A DNA stretch of 64,000 nt, from the NCBI GenBank assembly GCA_949357655.1, contig CASHTG010000017.1, positions 2,470,419-2,534,418 of the forward strand, in the 5' to 3' direction. This DNA is from Parascedosporium putredinis. Taxonomy: Eukaryota > Ascomycota > Sordariomycetes > Microascales > Microascaceae. Positions 48,609 through 59,529 of this stretch are shown one piece after another (the stretch's first letter is position 1; each line of letters starts with the position of its first letter). The translations under genes and the position numbers were made by a program. The notes under the pieces were generated by a model that saw only the letters and a list, made by a program, of their open reading frames with translations, was not told where the DNA came from and searched no databases.

Positions 48609-50319
48609 ATGTCATACTATCCCCTCTTGGTCGTCCTTCTCATCTAGAGCTGTCAAAGCCTCGCTGACGAACAGGAGCTAACCGATCCTTAGATATAACT
48701 CTGAATACACCACCTTTGGCTAAACTGCTGGCCCTAGAGCGGGAGGAGTTGGGAACCGAATAGGGCGAGTAAGTCATGCAACCCCCCAAACTCCTATTCC
48801 TCCCCGCAGTTCCTTGATGTGCACGAATTGCTTGAAAATTTCCGCTTCCTAGAGCCCCTGGAAAGGCCTCTGGTGAAGGTAGAAAACTTGTAGGGATCTT
48901 GGTATCCAAGTGCCGTATCGCCTCAATTTAATCGGAGGGCATTATACCTCCATGCGTTCATCTATTGCTTTAAACTCACTAGTCAACACAGAAGCTCTTT
49001 CCCTAGATCGATTCTATCTTTTGGTATGGGTCTAATTACGATAGCCTAATGCCGCTAGAACTCATCCCACCGGTAGGGGCAAGGATCCAACACGTATTGC
49101 GGGACAGTTTACTTTTAACAAGCCGGGAATCTCTTTAGAGATGTCGAGATGCCCGCGCTCCATTTTCATCCCAACGCCTCGGACACCTACAACGTGCGAT
49201 CCCACGTTGAATCTAGCAGATGGTTTAGCTGCAGCCTTCGATCCTTCGAAGCAAGGGACCAGCAGCCTCGAATCGGGCCATTCTTCGCCCTTCTTCCTTT
49301 CTGGGAGTAATACTCCGACGCAGGAGGACGCGGAGGGTCTCGGGACTTTGTGTGACTTTAGCGCCTCTCGCAACCGACCTGAATGCCTTCCCGAAAGTCA
49401 AGCATCTTCACTAGCTTTTGCCCGTCAACCCAGAGATTGGCCGGGCGATGTCAGTATCCTACCAGCTGCTATTCTGAGTTCGGGGGCGGCGACCAAGTAA
49501 GTTATCCCCGCAGCGAACCGGAGGTGATTCCAAAGGGAATACTAATCGCCTACGTGAAGTGATGGCTATTTCCCGCTTCAGCAAGATTTTTCCAGCCACG
49601 CCCGACACCGGAAGTCTCTTTTTCAGATGAACTTCATACCACGTCACCACCCGAAGCAGATGGTAGGCAGCGAGAGTCTCCGATACACCAGCAGGATCCA
49701 CCAGCGGTGCCGAGTAGCCACGCTGAGCAGGTAGCACCCCTGGCCAATACCTTGGTAACATCTTATCTACCAAGTGGCATCCATGGGAGCTCATTGCCTA
49801 TGGGGAAATACTATCCCTCTAACTACGAGAAGAGGAAACGCCATCCCGGGGGCCATGCCATGTCCATCCCCCTCCAGCTTCTACTAGATCCGCCCCTCAG
49901 GTTCCTACCATCCATTCGACTGAACATTCACAGAGGCTAAAGGACAGCGGAGACGTGAAAAGAAAGCTACAGCAATATCAGCGCGATATGATTGCCCAAG
50001 CTACCCTCGCTGCTCGGAAGATTCTTGGGGACAATGCCGAGACCGGGTTGAGGCTCCCTAGTCCATTTTTACCGAATTTACCCGCCAATTCACCAGTCAG
50101 CGCCAAACCGACCTCCCCCGCCTCAGGCCTCTTGGCAGCCCTGGCCCAGTAACACCGATGGAACTTGAAACAATTGGAGGTTCGTACCTTGATAAAGGTA
50201 GAGGGCCTGATGGGTCGGGGAAGCCAGGTAAAGATGTAGATTGCTTTCGGGCACTAGCTTCGGAAGGGAAAATCCGATCTGGAGCACAGTCGCCGACCGT
50301 GGCCACATCCGCGTTTTAA
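48609..50319 (+). CDS. Unidentified fungal protein, multi-exon, frame repeatedly broken
   Basis: Function unknown. Coding stretches in plus-strand order: a start at about 48609 (MSYYPS...SRAVKASLTNR), an amphipathic stretch SLDITLNTPPLAKLLALERE (about 48690), and KDPTRIAGQFTFNKPGISLE (about 49081-49140) after a likely acceptor at about 49049. Next comes a Ser/Thr/Pro-rich region 49141-49498, an intron (GTAAGT at 49499 to CAG at about 49589), a Pro-rich region, LPMGKYYPSNYEKR (about 49795), and a predicted helix RLKDSGDVKRKLQQYQRDMI (about 49940-49999). The end is GSYLDKGRGPDGSGKPGKD and TVATSAF, with stop at 50317-50319. Several single-base restorations are required. The composition (long disordered arms around a short basic helix) suggests a nuclear or scaffold role, which is speculation. 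Confidence 0.5.
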
Positions 50320-50731
50320 TGATCTGCTATGCCAGCGACTGAACCTTGAAAGACGTCCGTAGTGGATGTCCGTTGGAAGAGAGACTTGGCACGAATTGTA
50401 GTATCAGATTGTATATGAAATAGTTCAGCCATCCCAGAGGAAAATAAAGATAGATGTCCGTGAATTCCACACAGAAGAGTGATTGTCATTGGGGAATATT
50501 ATGGTTTTTCTATTTCTTTCAGGGGCTTCTTGGTTGAGCAGATTACATATGTACATACTTCCAGCGTTTTAACACCCCTATCAATATTGCACACACTCAG
50601 CCTAGCGAACCCTCAAGGTAACTCAAAATTTTGGGCCATCCTGGCCATATCCCTGTGCCATGCTGATACAGGGTGTTCTTCTCGAAAATGGTTTGCAGCA
50701 GAGCAGCCTCGATAAAACTCGTTTGGTTCAA
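50320..50731. other. Convergent intergenic region
   Basis: 3' flanks of the unidentified gene and the amphiphysin gene. Nothing else seen. Confidence 0.5.
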
Positions 50732-52277
50732 CTAAGATTGTCTAAGTCTGCAATAGTTGGCGGGAAAATTACCGCGGGTACCTTCAAACTCTCCTACCCA
50801 CCAGTCTTGATCCGTCTCTGTTTTCCTTATAACCCTAATCAAATCTCCCTGTTGGAAAGATAGATCGCCTATACCCTGTCCGACAAAGTCGTACATAGCA
50901 ATAACAAACTCTTCTCCAAGGATTACTTTTTAGGTGGCGGCGGCGGTGGAGGCTTCTTTCTTATTGCGAGGTTAGCTAAGTCAGCCGTGCGGTTGGTTGC
51001 ATAGCCAAAAGTGCCACCCGTAGCTCGTGAATCTGGAGCCTGAACGGCGTTTGAATTAGCTAGTCCCGTTGCAACGGTGAAATCGGTGGCTACGCCGGGG
51101 CCGATGGGGCCAGTCTCTAGAGAGCTCTTATGATGCTTAGTCTCGGGCTTCTCTGTCTGAGAGTGCGAAGGGTGCAGGTGATATGTGTCGTTTGGTTTGC
51201 TTGTTGGATTTGTTGTGAAAGGAGAGCGGTGAACCACATTTCTCGGTTCACGTGAAGGCACGAGTGTCATAGTACTCCCTGTCCTCTCATCGCCTGTCTT
51301 AAACGGAATAGACACTAATACGCGGCCACTTCTTACAACGGTGAGCACCTCAACCTCTTTCTGAACTGGAACAAAACTTGCCTCCCAATCGCTTATCACT
51401 AGGTTCATTGGTGGCGAAGGTGATTGGAAGCTGTTTTCCAGGCAGTAGTTATGAATTGCGGTATACGCGAGAGCAAGAAGACGATTCTGTATGGCTATTA
51501 ATGTAGCAAGCAGCGGCGGCACGATTCGGAAGGTGGCGGCGATCAACGGAGGAAGACTGTCCCGGAGGTGGTTGTCAACAACGGTGAATTCCTAGGAGTA
51601 ACATTTTCCCACTTGGGTTAACTAAATTGGCCAGGAAACACGGAATGGGGTTAGGTTTTCCTACTTCTTCAAGACGTTGAAGATCCTCTTCCGCCTTCTG
51701 CATCTGCAAGTCTTCCTTACCGATTTCCCGGGCTTTCTTTGTAATTTTTGAGTCTTTTCTTGCTGCTTCTCGTAGTCTAGCCGTTTATTTTCTCTCTTCT
51801 TGATGGTCCGGCGTAGGGGCTGTATAGCATCACGAGCGTCGTTACCGGGCTTGATGACATCTGAGTCAAACGCAGCCATTTCCGATACTAAATCGTCCTT
51901 GATATCGGAATATGCTTGTCTCAGGTTGAATGATCGTATTAGCAACGGCTCAGGGGTTGGTTCTGCACGACGCCCATGGCCATCGGATGCACCAACGATA
52001 GGATCGTAAAGCGTAACATATTCAGTCGCTGCACCCAACTGGGCCATAGTCATTCTATGCCAAGAATCACGAAGAGATCTTGCTTCTTCCACTAACTAGG
52101 TTCAATGATAACATAACGAGGTTAGTGTTGCTCTCATGGTCTCGTTCATGAGGCGGGTGGTACCTTCGCAAGGAGCCTGTCAATGTCGTCATAATCCTGA
52201 AGCAGGACTGAGATACGAGCATTCTCCCCAGGGCCACGATACATAAGCTTTCCCAGGGTTCTCGATACGGTATTCAT
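50732..52277 (-). CDS. RVS167: Amphiphysin/Rvs167 homologue (BAR and SH3 domains; frame broken twice)
   Basis: Binds and bends membranes and links actin to endocytic scission; also called Hob1. Exons 52277-52164, 52095-51665 and 51591-50732; introns 68 and 73 nt; about 468 aa. The BAR domain covers MNTVSRTLGKLMYRGPGENA, SLRDSWHRMTMAQLGAATEY, RRAEPTPEPLLIRSF, IKPGNDARDAIQPLRRTIKK and RENKRLDYEKQQ, then after intron 2 HLRDSLPPLIAATFRIVPPL. A Pro/Thr-rich linker ends in a polyproline run. A complete SH3 domain follows (AMYDFVGQGIGDLSF, DWWVGEFEGTRGNFPANY), stop 50734-50732. Two bases need restoring: at 51720-51721 and in the T5 run 50927-50931. Without the second, the ORF ends before the SH3 domain and the protein looks like a BAR-only form. 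Confidence 0.9.
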
Positions 52278-52768
52278 TGTAAGAATATCTTCGTAGGGTG
52301 AGCAGGGAATAAAGAGAAGCCTGCCGACGTACTACGAACTCCTTTTGCAAATCACAAGTTCCGAGTCCTTTTGTTGGGATGAGTAATGCCTATTTCAACT
52401 AAGCCTGTTTGTAGGTTTGAACTTGATTGGTTGGTTGCCTCAATGCTGACAGTTTCACACCCCTCGCCCCTCTCTTGTAGATGATAATAGGTGTTATTGA
52501 AGTTGGGGTTTCGATCCTGGGCCACGCTCTCACGTGAATTCGCGCCTGCATTAACTGGCCTGGCGTTTTTCTTTGACACGCCCGTCACGCCCGTCACGCC
52601 CGCCGCAAGAAGACTCCACAGCGCTATGTGTCTTCCTTCCCGATTCCGTGTTGCCCTGTTCCAGACATATCTTCCCCTCAGGCAACTCGGGGCTACACGG
52701 CCCTCGGACATCTGCTTGCTGCGGATCGCAGGTCCCAGTTGCGGCGTTAACCTATCCTGTACTTCGCC
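52278..52768. other. Divergent intergenic region with a 9-bp tandem repeat
   Basis: Between RVS167 and the Mte1-like gene. CACGCCCGT occurs in tandem at 52577 and 52586, with a partial third copy to 52602. No gene supported. Confidence 0.55.
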
Positions 52769-54290
52769 ATGCCTCACCCATTGACGGTGGTGGCTAACCC
52801 CTCTACCGCACTTGTCTTCAGCTTCGGATGCCTCTATACTCACGATATGAGGAGGAAACAAAAGCGTTGGCAAGACGGGAAACTAAGTTTTCACAGTTTT
52901 AATAACCGTGTCATGGTGTATGACCAGCGTGGAAACTTCATTGGCGACACCCACTGGCGTGGCACTGGCCCGCTTCAGGACGGCGATGAATTTGAATTGG
53001 ATAGAGGGGGCCATCGTACAAGTCGCTGAACTCTTGGGTGAGAAGGAACAAGATCTCACCGAAATATTCGCGAAACGTAAATCACCCATAGATAACGGTA
53101 CAGTCCCGCGCGAAGGGCAATGCTGGCACAGCCAAAGTCATTCTTCCCAATCGCAACATCAACCGATCCAAGATGCACAGATCATTCCTTCTACCTCTGT
53201 CCAACGACTAGGAAGGGCATCCATATCTAATGACCGGCCTTTTCAAGAACGACAGATCCAACCAACCGAGCTACGTCCCACTTCGAACTGCCGTGCTTTG
53301 AAGAAGCAAAGGGTCCATCGCAGAGAGCCTTTCAAAAGCTCTTTCACCACAGGCCTCTTCGGTGCCAACCTCGACTTGTCCTACAAAATTAAAAATATCT
53401 CCCCGGCCAGAAACCAAAAACTGTTAGATGCTTGTCACCGTCAGCCGGAAGGGGAGATCTCAACAAGGCAAATGACACTCCCTTTGACACCGCTGTTAAA
53501 CCCTAGCGTGAGAAAACCGGGCTCAGCAACTGACAGGAATCTGCACCCACCTCGCACTCTAGTTATACCGGTCCTGTCACAATGGAACACACACAAACTG
53601 TGGCATAGACAGTTTCAATGGTACTACAGGTCCACATCATGTCAGCCAATCTCTCCTCCAAGGACAAGGATTGGGTGTCTCCAATTTTATCTCGATTTCA
53701 GCGGCATCAAAGACAGCGAATAGTCCCACATGCCAAGAAAATTTTCAAACAAAAAGTTATCCACGAGGGACTAGCAATAGCTTCGCACCGGGCCCCATGG
53801 ATGATACCCGCAGCGAACCAGTCACATATACCGAGGCTGACGAAACGCCCTCGGGAGCGAAAGGCTGGGTTCAAACCACAAAACTACAATTAGGGTCGTT
53901 TCGTAGACGTGGGCTTCTGGTGGCTGGCCAGTTGAGTGAAAGGGCCATCCCGACGTGTGGCTTTAGGGCCCCGCCAGAACAACACTCGGCTCTCATGCTC
54001 CAATCCTCAGCGCCATTGCACCTCGATGACACCAGGACTCATAGTTGCCCCCACAAATAATGGATACCGAGGCCTCGGCCATTGCAGGAAATTGCAATGG
54101 CCACCAGCAGGATGGACACAGCGCTCTGCCCATATCATATATGAAAGTTAGCTGCAGCTCTTCTCTTTCAAGCGAAGGTGGCCCTGAGAAGCTCTCGGTT
54201 GGAAATCCCGAAGGGCCATGGAGTCGAGAGGCGTATGATCTTCTTGATCACGAGAGGCCGGTAGGAAGCTTCGATGCGAGGTTCTACTAG
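52769..54290 (+). CDS. Mte1/ZGRF1-type DUF2439 protein (frame broken)
   Basis: DUF2439 proteins (yeast Mte1, the N-terminus of ZGRF1) act with Mph1/FANCM helicases at D-loops. The domain is clear: FGCLYTHDMRRKQKRWQDGK, FNNRVMVYDQRGNFIGDTHW and DGDEFELDRG at 52820-53010, then AIVQVAELLGEKEQDLTEIF in another frame. The G5 run at 53006-53010 is the break point. From there the frame stays open to about 53600 through Ser/Gln-rich sequence. It then shifts through LQLGSFRRRGLLVAGQLSER (about 53890-53940). A final segment, NPEGPWSREAYDLLDHERP, ends with the stop 54288-54290 and resembles the C-terminus of fungal members. No helicase motifs are present. Start 52769 is the nearest ATG. Exact frames between 53600 and 54150 are unresolved. 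Confidence 0.75.
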
Positions 54291-55634
54291 ATGACCGACG
54301 CCTCAATTCAAACGTAACGCGTTCGAAAGAGCGACTTGAAAGGCACCCGTCTCCTCCGAACCCTAGACGGTATCACGTATCTAAGAAATTTCTAGGAAGC
54401 TTACTGAGGATCAAGCTTAGAGCTAATATTCCTTGCCCCCTCTTAATAGCATACCCACCTACCTCAGTAGTCTCCCCGCAATGCCAACCCGCTTATTTAG
54501 TTACAGGAAAATGAATATACGAATGAAGGTGGACGGTTCCCCCAAACACCGCCGATATAAATACACATCCATCTTTGAGGGAGAAATACCAATTGACGCA
54601 TATAGTATTAGTACTAACCCACATGCCCACCCCGATATAATGATGGACAACGAGCCACACACTCATCCACTGGGACAGACAAGCCCTCCAAGGAAAACAA
54701 CCGTCCTCCGGAACCTCGACCATGGATACCAAGCTGAAACGCCAGGAAGACGAGTATGCCCTGTATTAAGGAAATGCACATTGCATTATTTGGGCACCTA
54801 GCCCCACGTTTTCAACCATTGGGGCTGGCCGTCAGCCATGCTCCCATGTCAAGCTCGCGAAGTAATTGAGAGATGCGCATCCCGATTCTCAAGGAATTTA
54901 CATGGAAAGCTTTGACATTCGCTCATCACCCTTATTAGTAATATACCTTAGCTAGGAGGGGCGAGGTCTCATCTGCCCCCTGCAGCAAAGAGTCACTCGG
55001 CGAAGCAGCCTTTTAGCCAGTTCAGTTAGGAAAAGTATGGTCATCGATGTATGTCGCCCAATCATGTTTGCAGGTTTTCGGCGAGACAAAAGTGGTTTAG
55101 CTCATTTTCTAAACACTGCCTCCGTCGTCGTGCTCAGCCATCTTCTTATACCTCTGCTCTAATATGTGAAGCGGGTGCCTTTAGGGGAAATGGAAAGACG
55201 AAGGAATAAGGCATCCAACAGTGAAATAGCAGCATCATCGGCGTGCCTGGAGCTATTTCTCTTCGTCCGGTCACCTTTCTTTCTCTTTGAAATTCTGAAG
55301 ATCACCGGCTTCCAGTCGCTTTAACTCGGACAGAACAGCCGAGGCTACGCCTCCATCACACTTCCTTCCTATCTTTTTCGAATGTTTTCTACACGTTGAT
55401 CAGTGCTAAAGAATAAGCTATTTCGTGGCTAATTCGATTTTGCTATTATCTCCAACGCACAACTTCTTGGTATCGAGCTCACATAGAGCCTTGCCTGCAC
55501 CCAACCATTCAAACTAGCAAGGTAGCCAATTGCCTTTAAGCCTCGGCTTGACTTCATTTCTAATCTCTATCGATAGACCAACTAAGGAAGTATCGGGTCG
55601 TTTGGCAAGCGTTTATCCAATTATCGCAGCTAAA
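54291..55634. other. 1.3-kb intergenic region
   Basis: Holds a 122-codon ORF (54433-54801 plus) of no recognised family. The right half is probably the promoter and leader of the next gene. Confidence 0.4.
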
Positions 55635-57668
55635 ATGACCGGTTTCCCAGAGGCGAATAGCTTCGGCTTTTATGTATTTCAGTCCTCAATAGGAACCCCA
55701 CTACAGTTCCATCCCAAACTTGGAACTCCGGAATTAGACAACCTCATAGATGCCTACCTTCCATATCCTGCTCCCATGCAAGAAAAGAGGGCTACCGTCT
55801 CGGTCGACTTCTTTGAACATTTCAGGTGTACTGGCCAACACGTCAAGTTCTACCCAGTCGTGGAAAATTTCATTCACTCATTAAGTAGCTCGCCAGGGAG
55901 CTTAGAAGATTCGGGGTACGGGTCGAGTTTCACCCCTTCACCCTTGGCACCCACCTGGTCATGGGGACTCTCTGGATGCTCACCGGGGATCACCACCCCT
56001 TCAGCCTCGTCCATCTTTTCAGCCTCCCAGCCCTCTGGTAGTTCTAGTACCCAACCACCCAGCAATCAACCAGCATCATCCCATTATTCCCCGACCGACT
56101 TATCACATCTGCCAGGGATGAGGATCTTAACTAAAGATGGTCAAGATGTCACAAACGCCGCTCCGCGTGGCTGCAAAACAAAGAGCAAAGAGACCATGCT
56201 CATCTGATGAGAATCATGAAAGCATGTGATTCCTGTAGGCGGAAGAAGGTTCGCTGTGATCCCAGCCATCGACACGGATTCAAGAATTCTGCCGCAGACC
56301 TTCATCTCGTGACGGCGCAAGCGAGGCAAGTAAAGAATGGGGGTAGAAACAGAAGGATTCGTCAACCGAGTCTTCTCGAGGCCCAGCAGGTACCAATCCC
56401 TTCTTTGCATTCACCCGCAACTCTTCTATGCCCCCAGCGCTAGGTGGAACCACCATCAATCACTCGTCCTCTTCCAGTGATGTCTACGACATCTGGGATG
56501 AATTTATTCAATTCAGCAATGAGCTTAATTTCCCCGGCACGGATATTCCTGGAGGCCTACAAGATTTAAGCATATTTGACTCTACGGTTTCGACCGAGCC
56601 AAATTTGGTGGAAGAAGTCAATCGACTTGTACCCCCATCTATAGATCCGGACAACCACTCGGCCCTCACCTCACCAAAGCTCCCTTATCTGTTCCACAGC
56701 AATACTCCCCACTCCTATGCCGATTTCGATCTTTATTCACCTCTATCCAATTCCTCGGATTATGAGCCCGTCTTTTCTGGGGATCCTGGCACATCAGACG
56801 TTGCTTCCGGCTCGACATCAGTTTCGCATCACTCGGAACTAACGAGCCATAGCTGCTCGACGTGCCGTTGCTCACCAGCAGTACATCCTCTTCTCCCCAA
56901 TCAATCACCTATAGTCGCGCAACGGGCCACCAATTATCATACTCTCCAGCCGCCTCCTGGCTTGATTGATGGTGTTAGCACAGCAGCCGATGACCCCAGC
57001 CCTCATGTCTTCTCGCGGGCACTTCTCCAAACTAACAAAAAGGCACACTCCGGCGTCCTTACATCAAGCGTCCCCCTGCAAATTTCATTCCGAACGTCGC
57101 GCAAATGACACGTGAAAGAACCGCAATATCAGCCGCGTACAGCCATATGATAATGCGATCCCTAAACGCAACTCCCGATCACAATTCCGCGACACTCATA
57201 GATCGCTTGGATATCGATACCACCTCTCACTCGCATAGTCACTATTCATTGGAGTATCATTCAAGAACGGCGAAATCAGAACCGAGGGTCTCGATTTCGC
57301 GTCCCGAGGCAGACGAAGAAGCCATCAACCACAGACCTGGTTTGTTGATAGAGACATCGACATTTGTCCTCGAATCAAAGCTGTCAAAACACGCTTTGCC
57401 CTCGCCCTTGGTAGCGACTGTCTCTCCCTCTAACTCTAGAAGGTGTAAGGATGGCCTCCTTTTCCTCTGGCAACTCCTCGTCCATATCATCATCTTGAAC
57501 ATCTACAGCGTCTTCAACCTCATAAAATGTCACCAAGGTTTGGAGAGCAATAACTTCCGCATCTCGACACCCGGAGAATGGCCCCTCGCGGCGTCCCCGG
57601 TCTCCATAGATGCAATATTGGAAGAATTGCAGCTAAGCCATTCACTACACGTCGCTACGTCACCCTAA
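55635..57668 (+). CDS. Fungal regulator with a half Zn2Cys6 motif (frame broken)
   Basis: Probable nuclear DNA-binding protein. The start MTGFPEANSFGFYVFQ at 55635 opens a conserved N-terminal block (GTPLQFHPKLGTPELDNLID). A Ser/Pro-rich linker and DLSHLPGMRILTKDGQDVTN follow. The next conserved segment, RDHAHLMRIMKACDSCRRKK then VRCDPSHR, requires one A restored at 56180-56182. It contains only the first Cys-X2-Cys-X6-Cys half of a Zn2Cys6 cluster; no second half follows in any frame I read. More shifts are needed between about 56270 and 56345 to reach the frame with TNPFFAFTRNSS and the long acidic/Ser-rich region 56428-57100, and one near 57075 leads into 57105-57668 (stop 57666-57668). 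The latter part has a hydrophobic stretch (LFLWQLLVHIIILNIYSVF). Target genes unknown. Confidence 0.7.
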
Positions 57669-58297
57669 TGTCAATGTTTTGAGGGCGGTCTGGATTCAAA
57701 CCCCGTTTCGGCTAGTAAGATATCTTTCGCGATGGCTTAGTATCTCTCTCACATCTTCTCACCTGGGCCACCTGGCAATCTCTGTCCTCAGTCACTTGCA
57801 CCTTTTATATAGGCTGAAGGTTCTAGGGCTACGACTGTTTCTCGGTTTTATGATGAAGGGACTCAATAATCTATTCCAGTATCTCACTTTTATATTTTCA
57901 AGGCTTCGGCGTATCCAACTTCTAATCCTCTATGCTACTCCTGATTGTAAAATAAGCTCATTCTCTGTACCTTAGGATGGAGGAGTGGGGTTCTAAACTA
58001 TTACCTAATATGCTTCAAGTCAAGTGAAGAGAATAAGCAGCTTAAAAGATGAAGAACCCCAATTAGGGAGATAATCATATCAACAAACAAATGTAGAAGG
58101 TGCATAGCTAAGTAGTTACTGTGTGTAGGTTGTTCCTGCCTACAAATTGGTATTCTAGATGATGATGAAATAGAGAGAAGGTAGTGGAAGTTTCTTTAAA
58201 TAGGTGTAGAAATAACCTATTATCTCTAGATTTTTTTCCTCTCCCACACCTCCTAGTTAAAAGCTAAGCTTGCCACCCGGTAACATTTAGACTAACC
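57669..58297. other. Intergenic region upstream of TAD2
   Basis: Contains a hydrophobic 98-codon ORF (57679-57975) that could be a further mis-framed part of the preceding gene, though I cannot join it. Otherwise nothing seen. Confidence 0.4.
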
Positions 58298-59344
58298 ATG
58301 AACCACCCTGACCTAGGCTTCAGATCTAGAGAGAGAACTGACACTTTCCTTATTGAGAGTATGCTTGCTATCACTAAGTCTTCTACATCATCTTCATGTC
58401 CACTTCAAAGGACAGATGAAGAGATACAAGCTCACCAAGCCTTCACAAATGAGGCTCTTGAGATGGTATGCTTTATAGCCTCCTTGATAGCCTTTACACT
58501 TTTAGAGGAAGGATCAATAGGGGATATATTCGAAAGCTTACCCATCTTCCAGGCTCGTCTTGCCCTCCGCACAAACGAAACACCTGTGGGCTGTGTTCTC
58601 GTCCACAAAGGCTCTATCATAGCAAAAGGAATGAATGCGACAAACATAACTCGTAATGGAACTCGCCACGCGGAATTCATGGCTCTCGCTGCACTCTTAG
58701 CGCGGCCCAAGGTAGGAGGAAAGTCTACTTCCACAACTCATAACCAAGGCCAGGAGGCCACAGGCGCTCATATCTTGCCCTCGTGGGAGGATCATCTACA
58801 CCCCTATGGACAAAAGGTGCACCCTTCATTGGTAGTCGACCAGTCTATCCTCAGGGATTGTGTTCTTTACGTGACGGTGGAGCCTTGCGTAATGTGCGCC
58901 TCTCTTCTAAGACAGCTGCAAATACGGAAAGTGTTCTTTGGCGCCGTAAATGATAAGTTTGGCGGGACAGGTGGTGTTTTCAGTATTCACGAAAATACCA
59001 TCAACCTAGACTACGGTCCTTGCAACTTACGTGGGGACGGTGGCAAAATTGAACCTGGCTACGAGGTAGAAGGTGGCTGGGGCCGTGATGAAGCTGTTGG
59101 CCTTCTTCGCCGCTTCTACGTTCAAGAGAATGGAAGAGGTAAGGCCACTCTTAGAGCACCCATGGCCTAGTTGCCTGCCAACGTCTAACAGGAATTATAA
59201 TAATTCATAGCTCCGGTCCCACGGAAGAAAGAAGGGCGCGCCGCTCGTCTCGCTGCCCTAGAACAAGATAATGATGAGGGTGAGCTTGAACAAATCTTAG
59301 TAAAGGAGGTCGAGTCAACCGAGAGTCCTAGTAGCGCTATCTAG
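58298..59344 (+). CDS. TAD2: tRNA-specific adenosine-34 deaminase, catalytic subunit
   Basis: Tad2, with Tad3, converts wobble adenosine 34 to inosine in tRNAs. Three exons, 58298-58465, 58553-59138 and 59211-59344, give 295 aa. Zinc-site residues are intact: HAE (His95, Glu97) in RNGTRHAEFMAL and PCVMC (Cys168, Cys171) in VTVEPCVMCASLL, then KVFFGAVNDKFGGTGGV. The 87-nt intron 1 (58466-58552) is stop-free and in frame; unspliced translation inserts 29 hydrophobic residues between ALEM and ARLALRTNETPVGC. Exon 3 adds a charged tail (APVPRKKEGRAARL). The stop in the unspliced ORF (59168-59170) lies in intron 2. No frame break is seen. It is the last gene before the AT-rich block. Confidence 0.93.
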
Positions 59345-59529
59345 CCTAGCCAAGGGGGAAAGTCAACAAAGTGGATGCGAGGGTAATAGCAGTTAACTGC
59401 TAAATGGGATCGGTGTGAAATATGCTAAAGAGAGAGAGTGGTGATGCAGAACTGATTAAGGGTTCAGAGGTATGAGGACAGAAGAATAGAAGGATTAGTT
59501 AGTAATAAGCAAAGTCTGTTTATACTCAC

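Noticed and set aside
53006..53010. Programmed ribosomal frameshifting at the Mte1-like gene
   Set aside because: The same kind of homopolymer shift occurs in many unrelated genes here, so an artefact is the simpler explanation.
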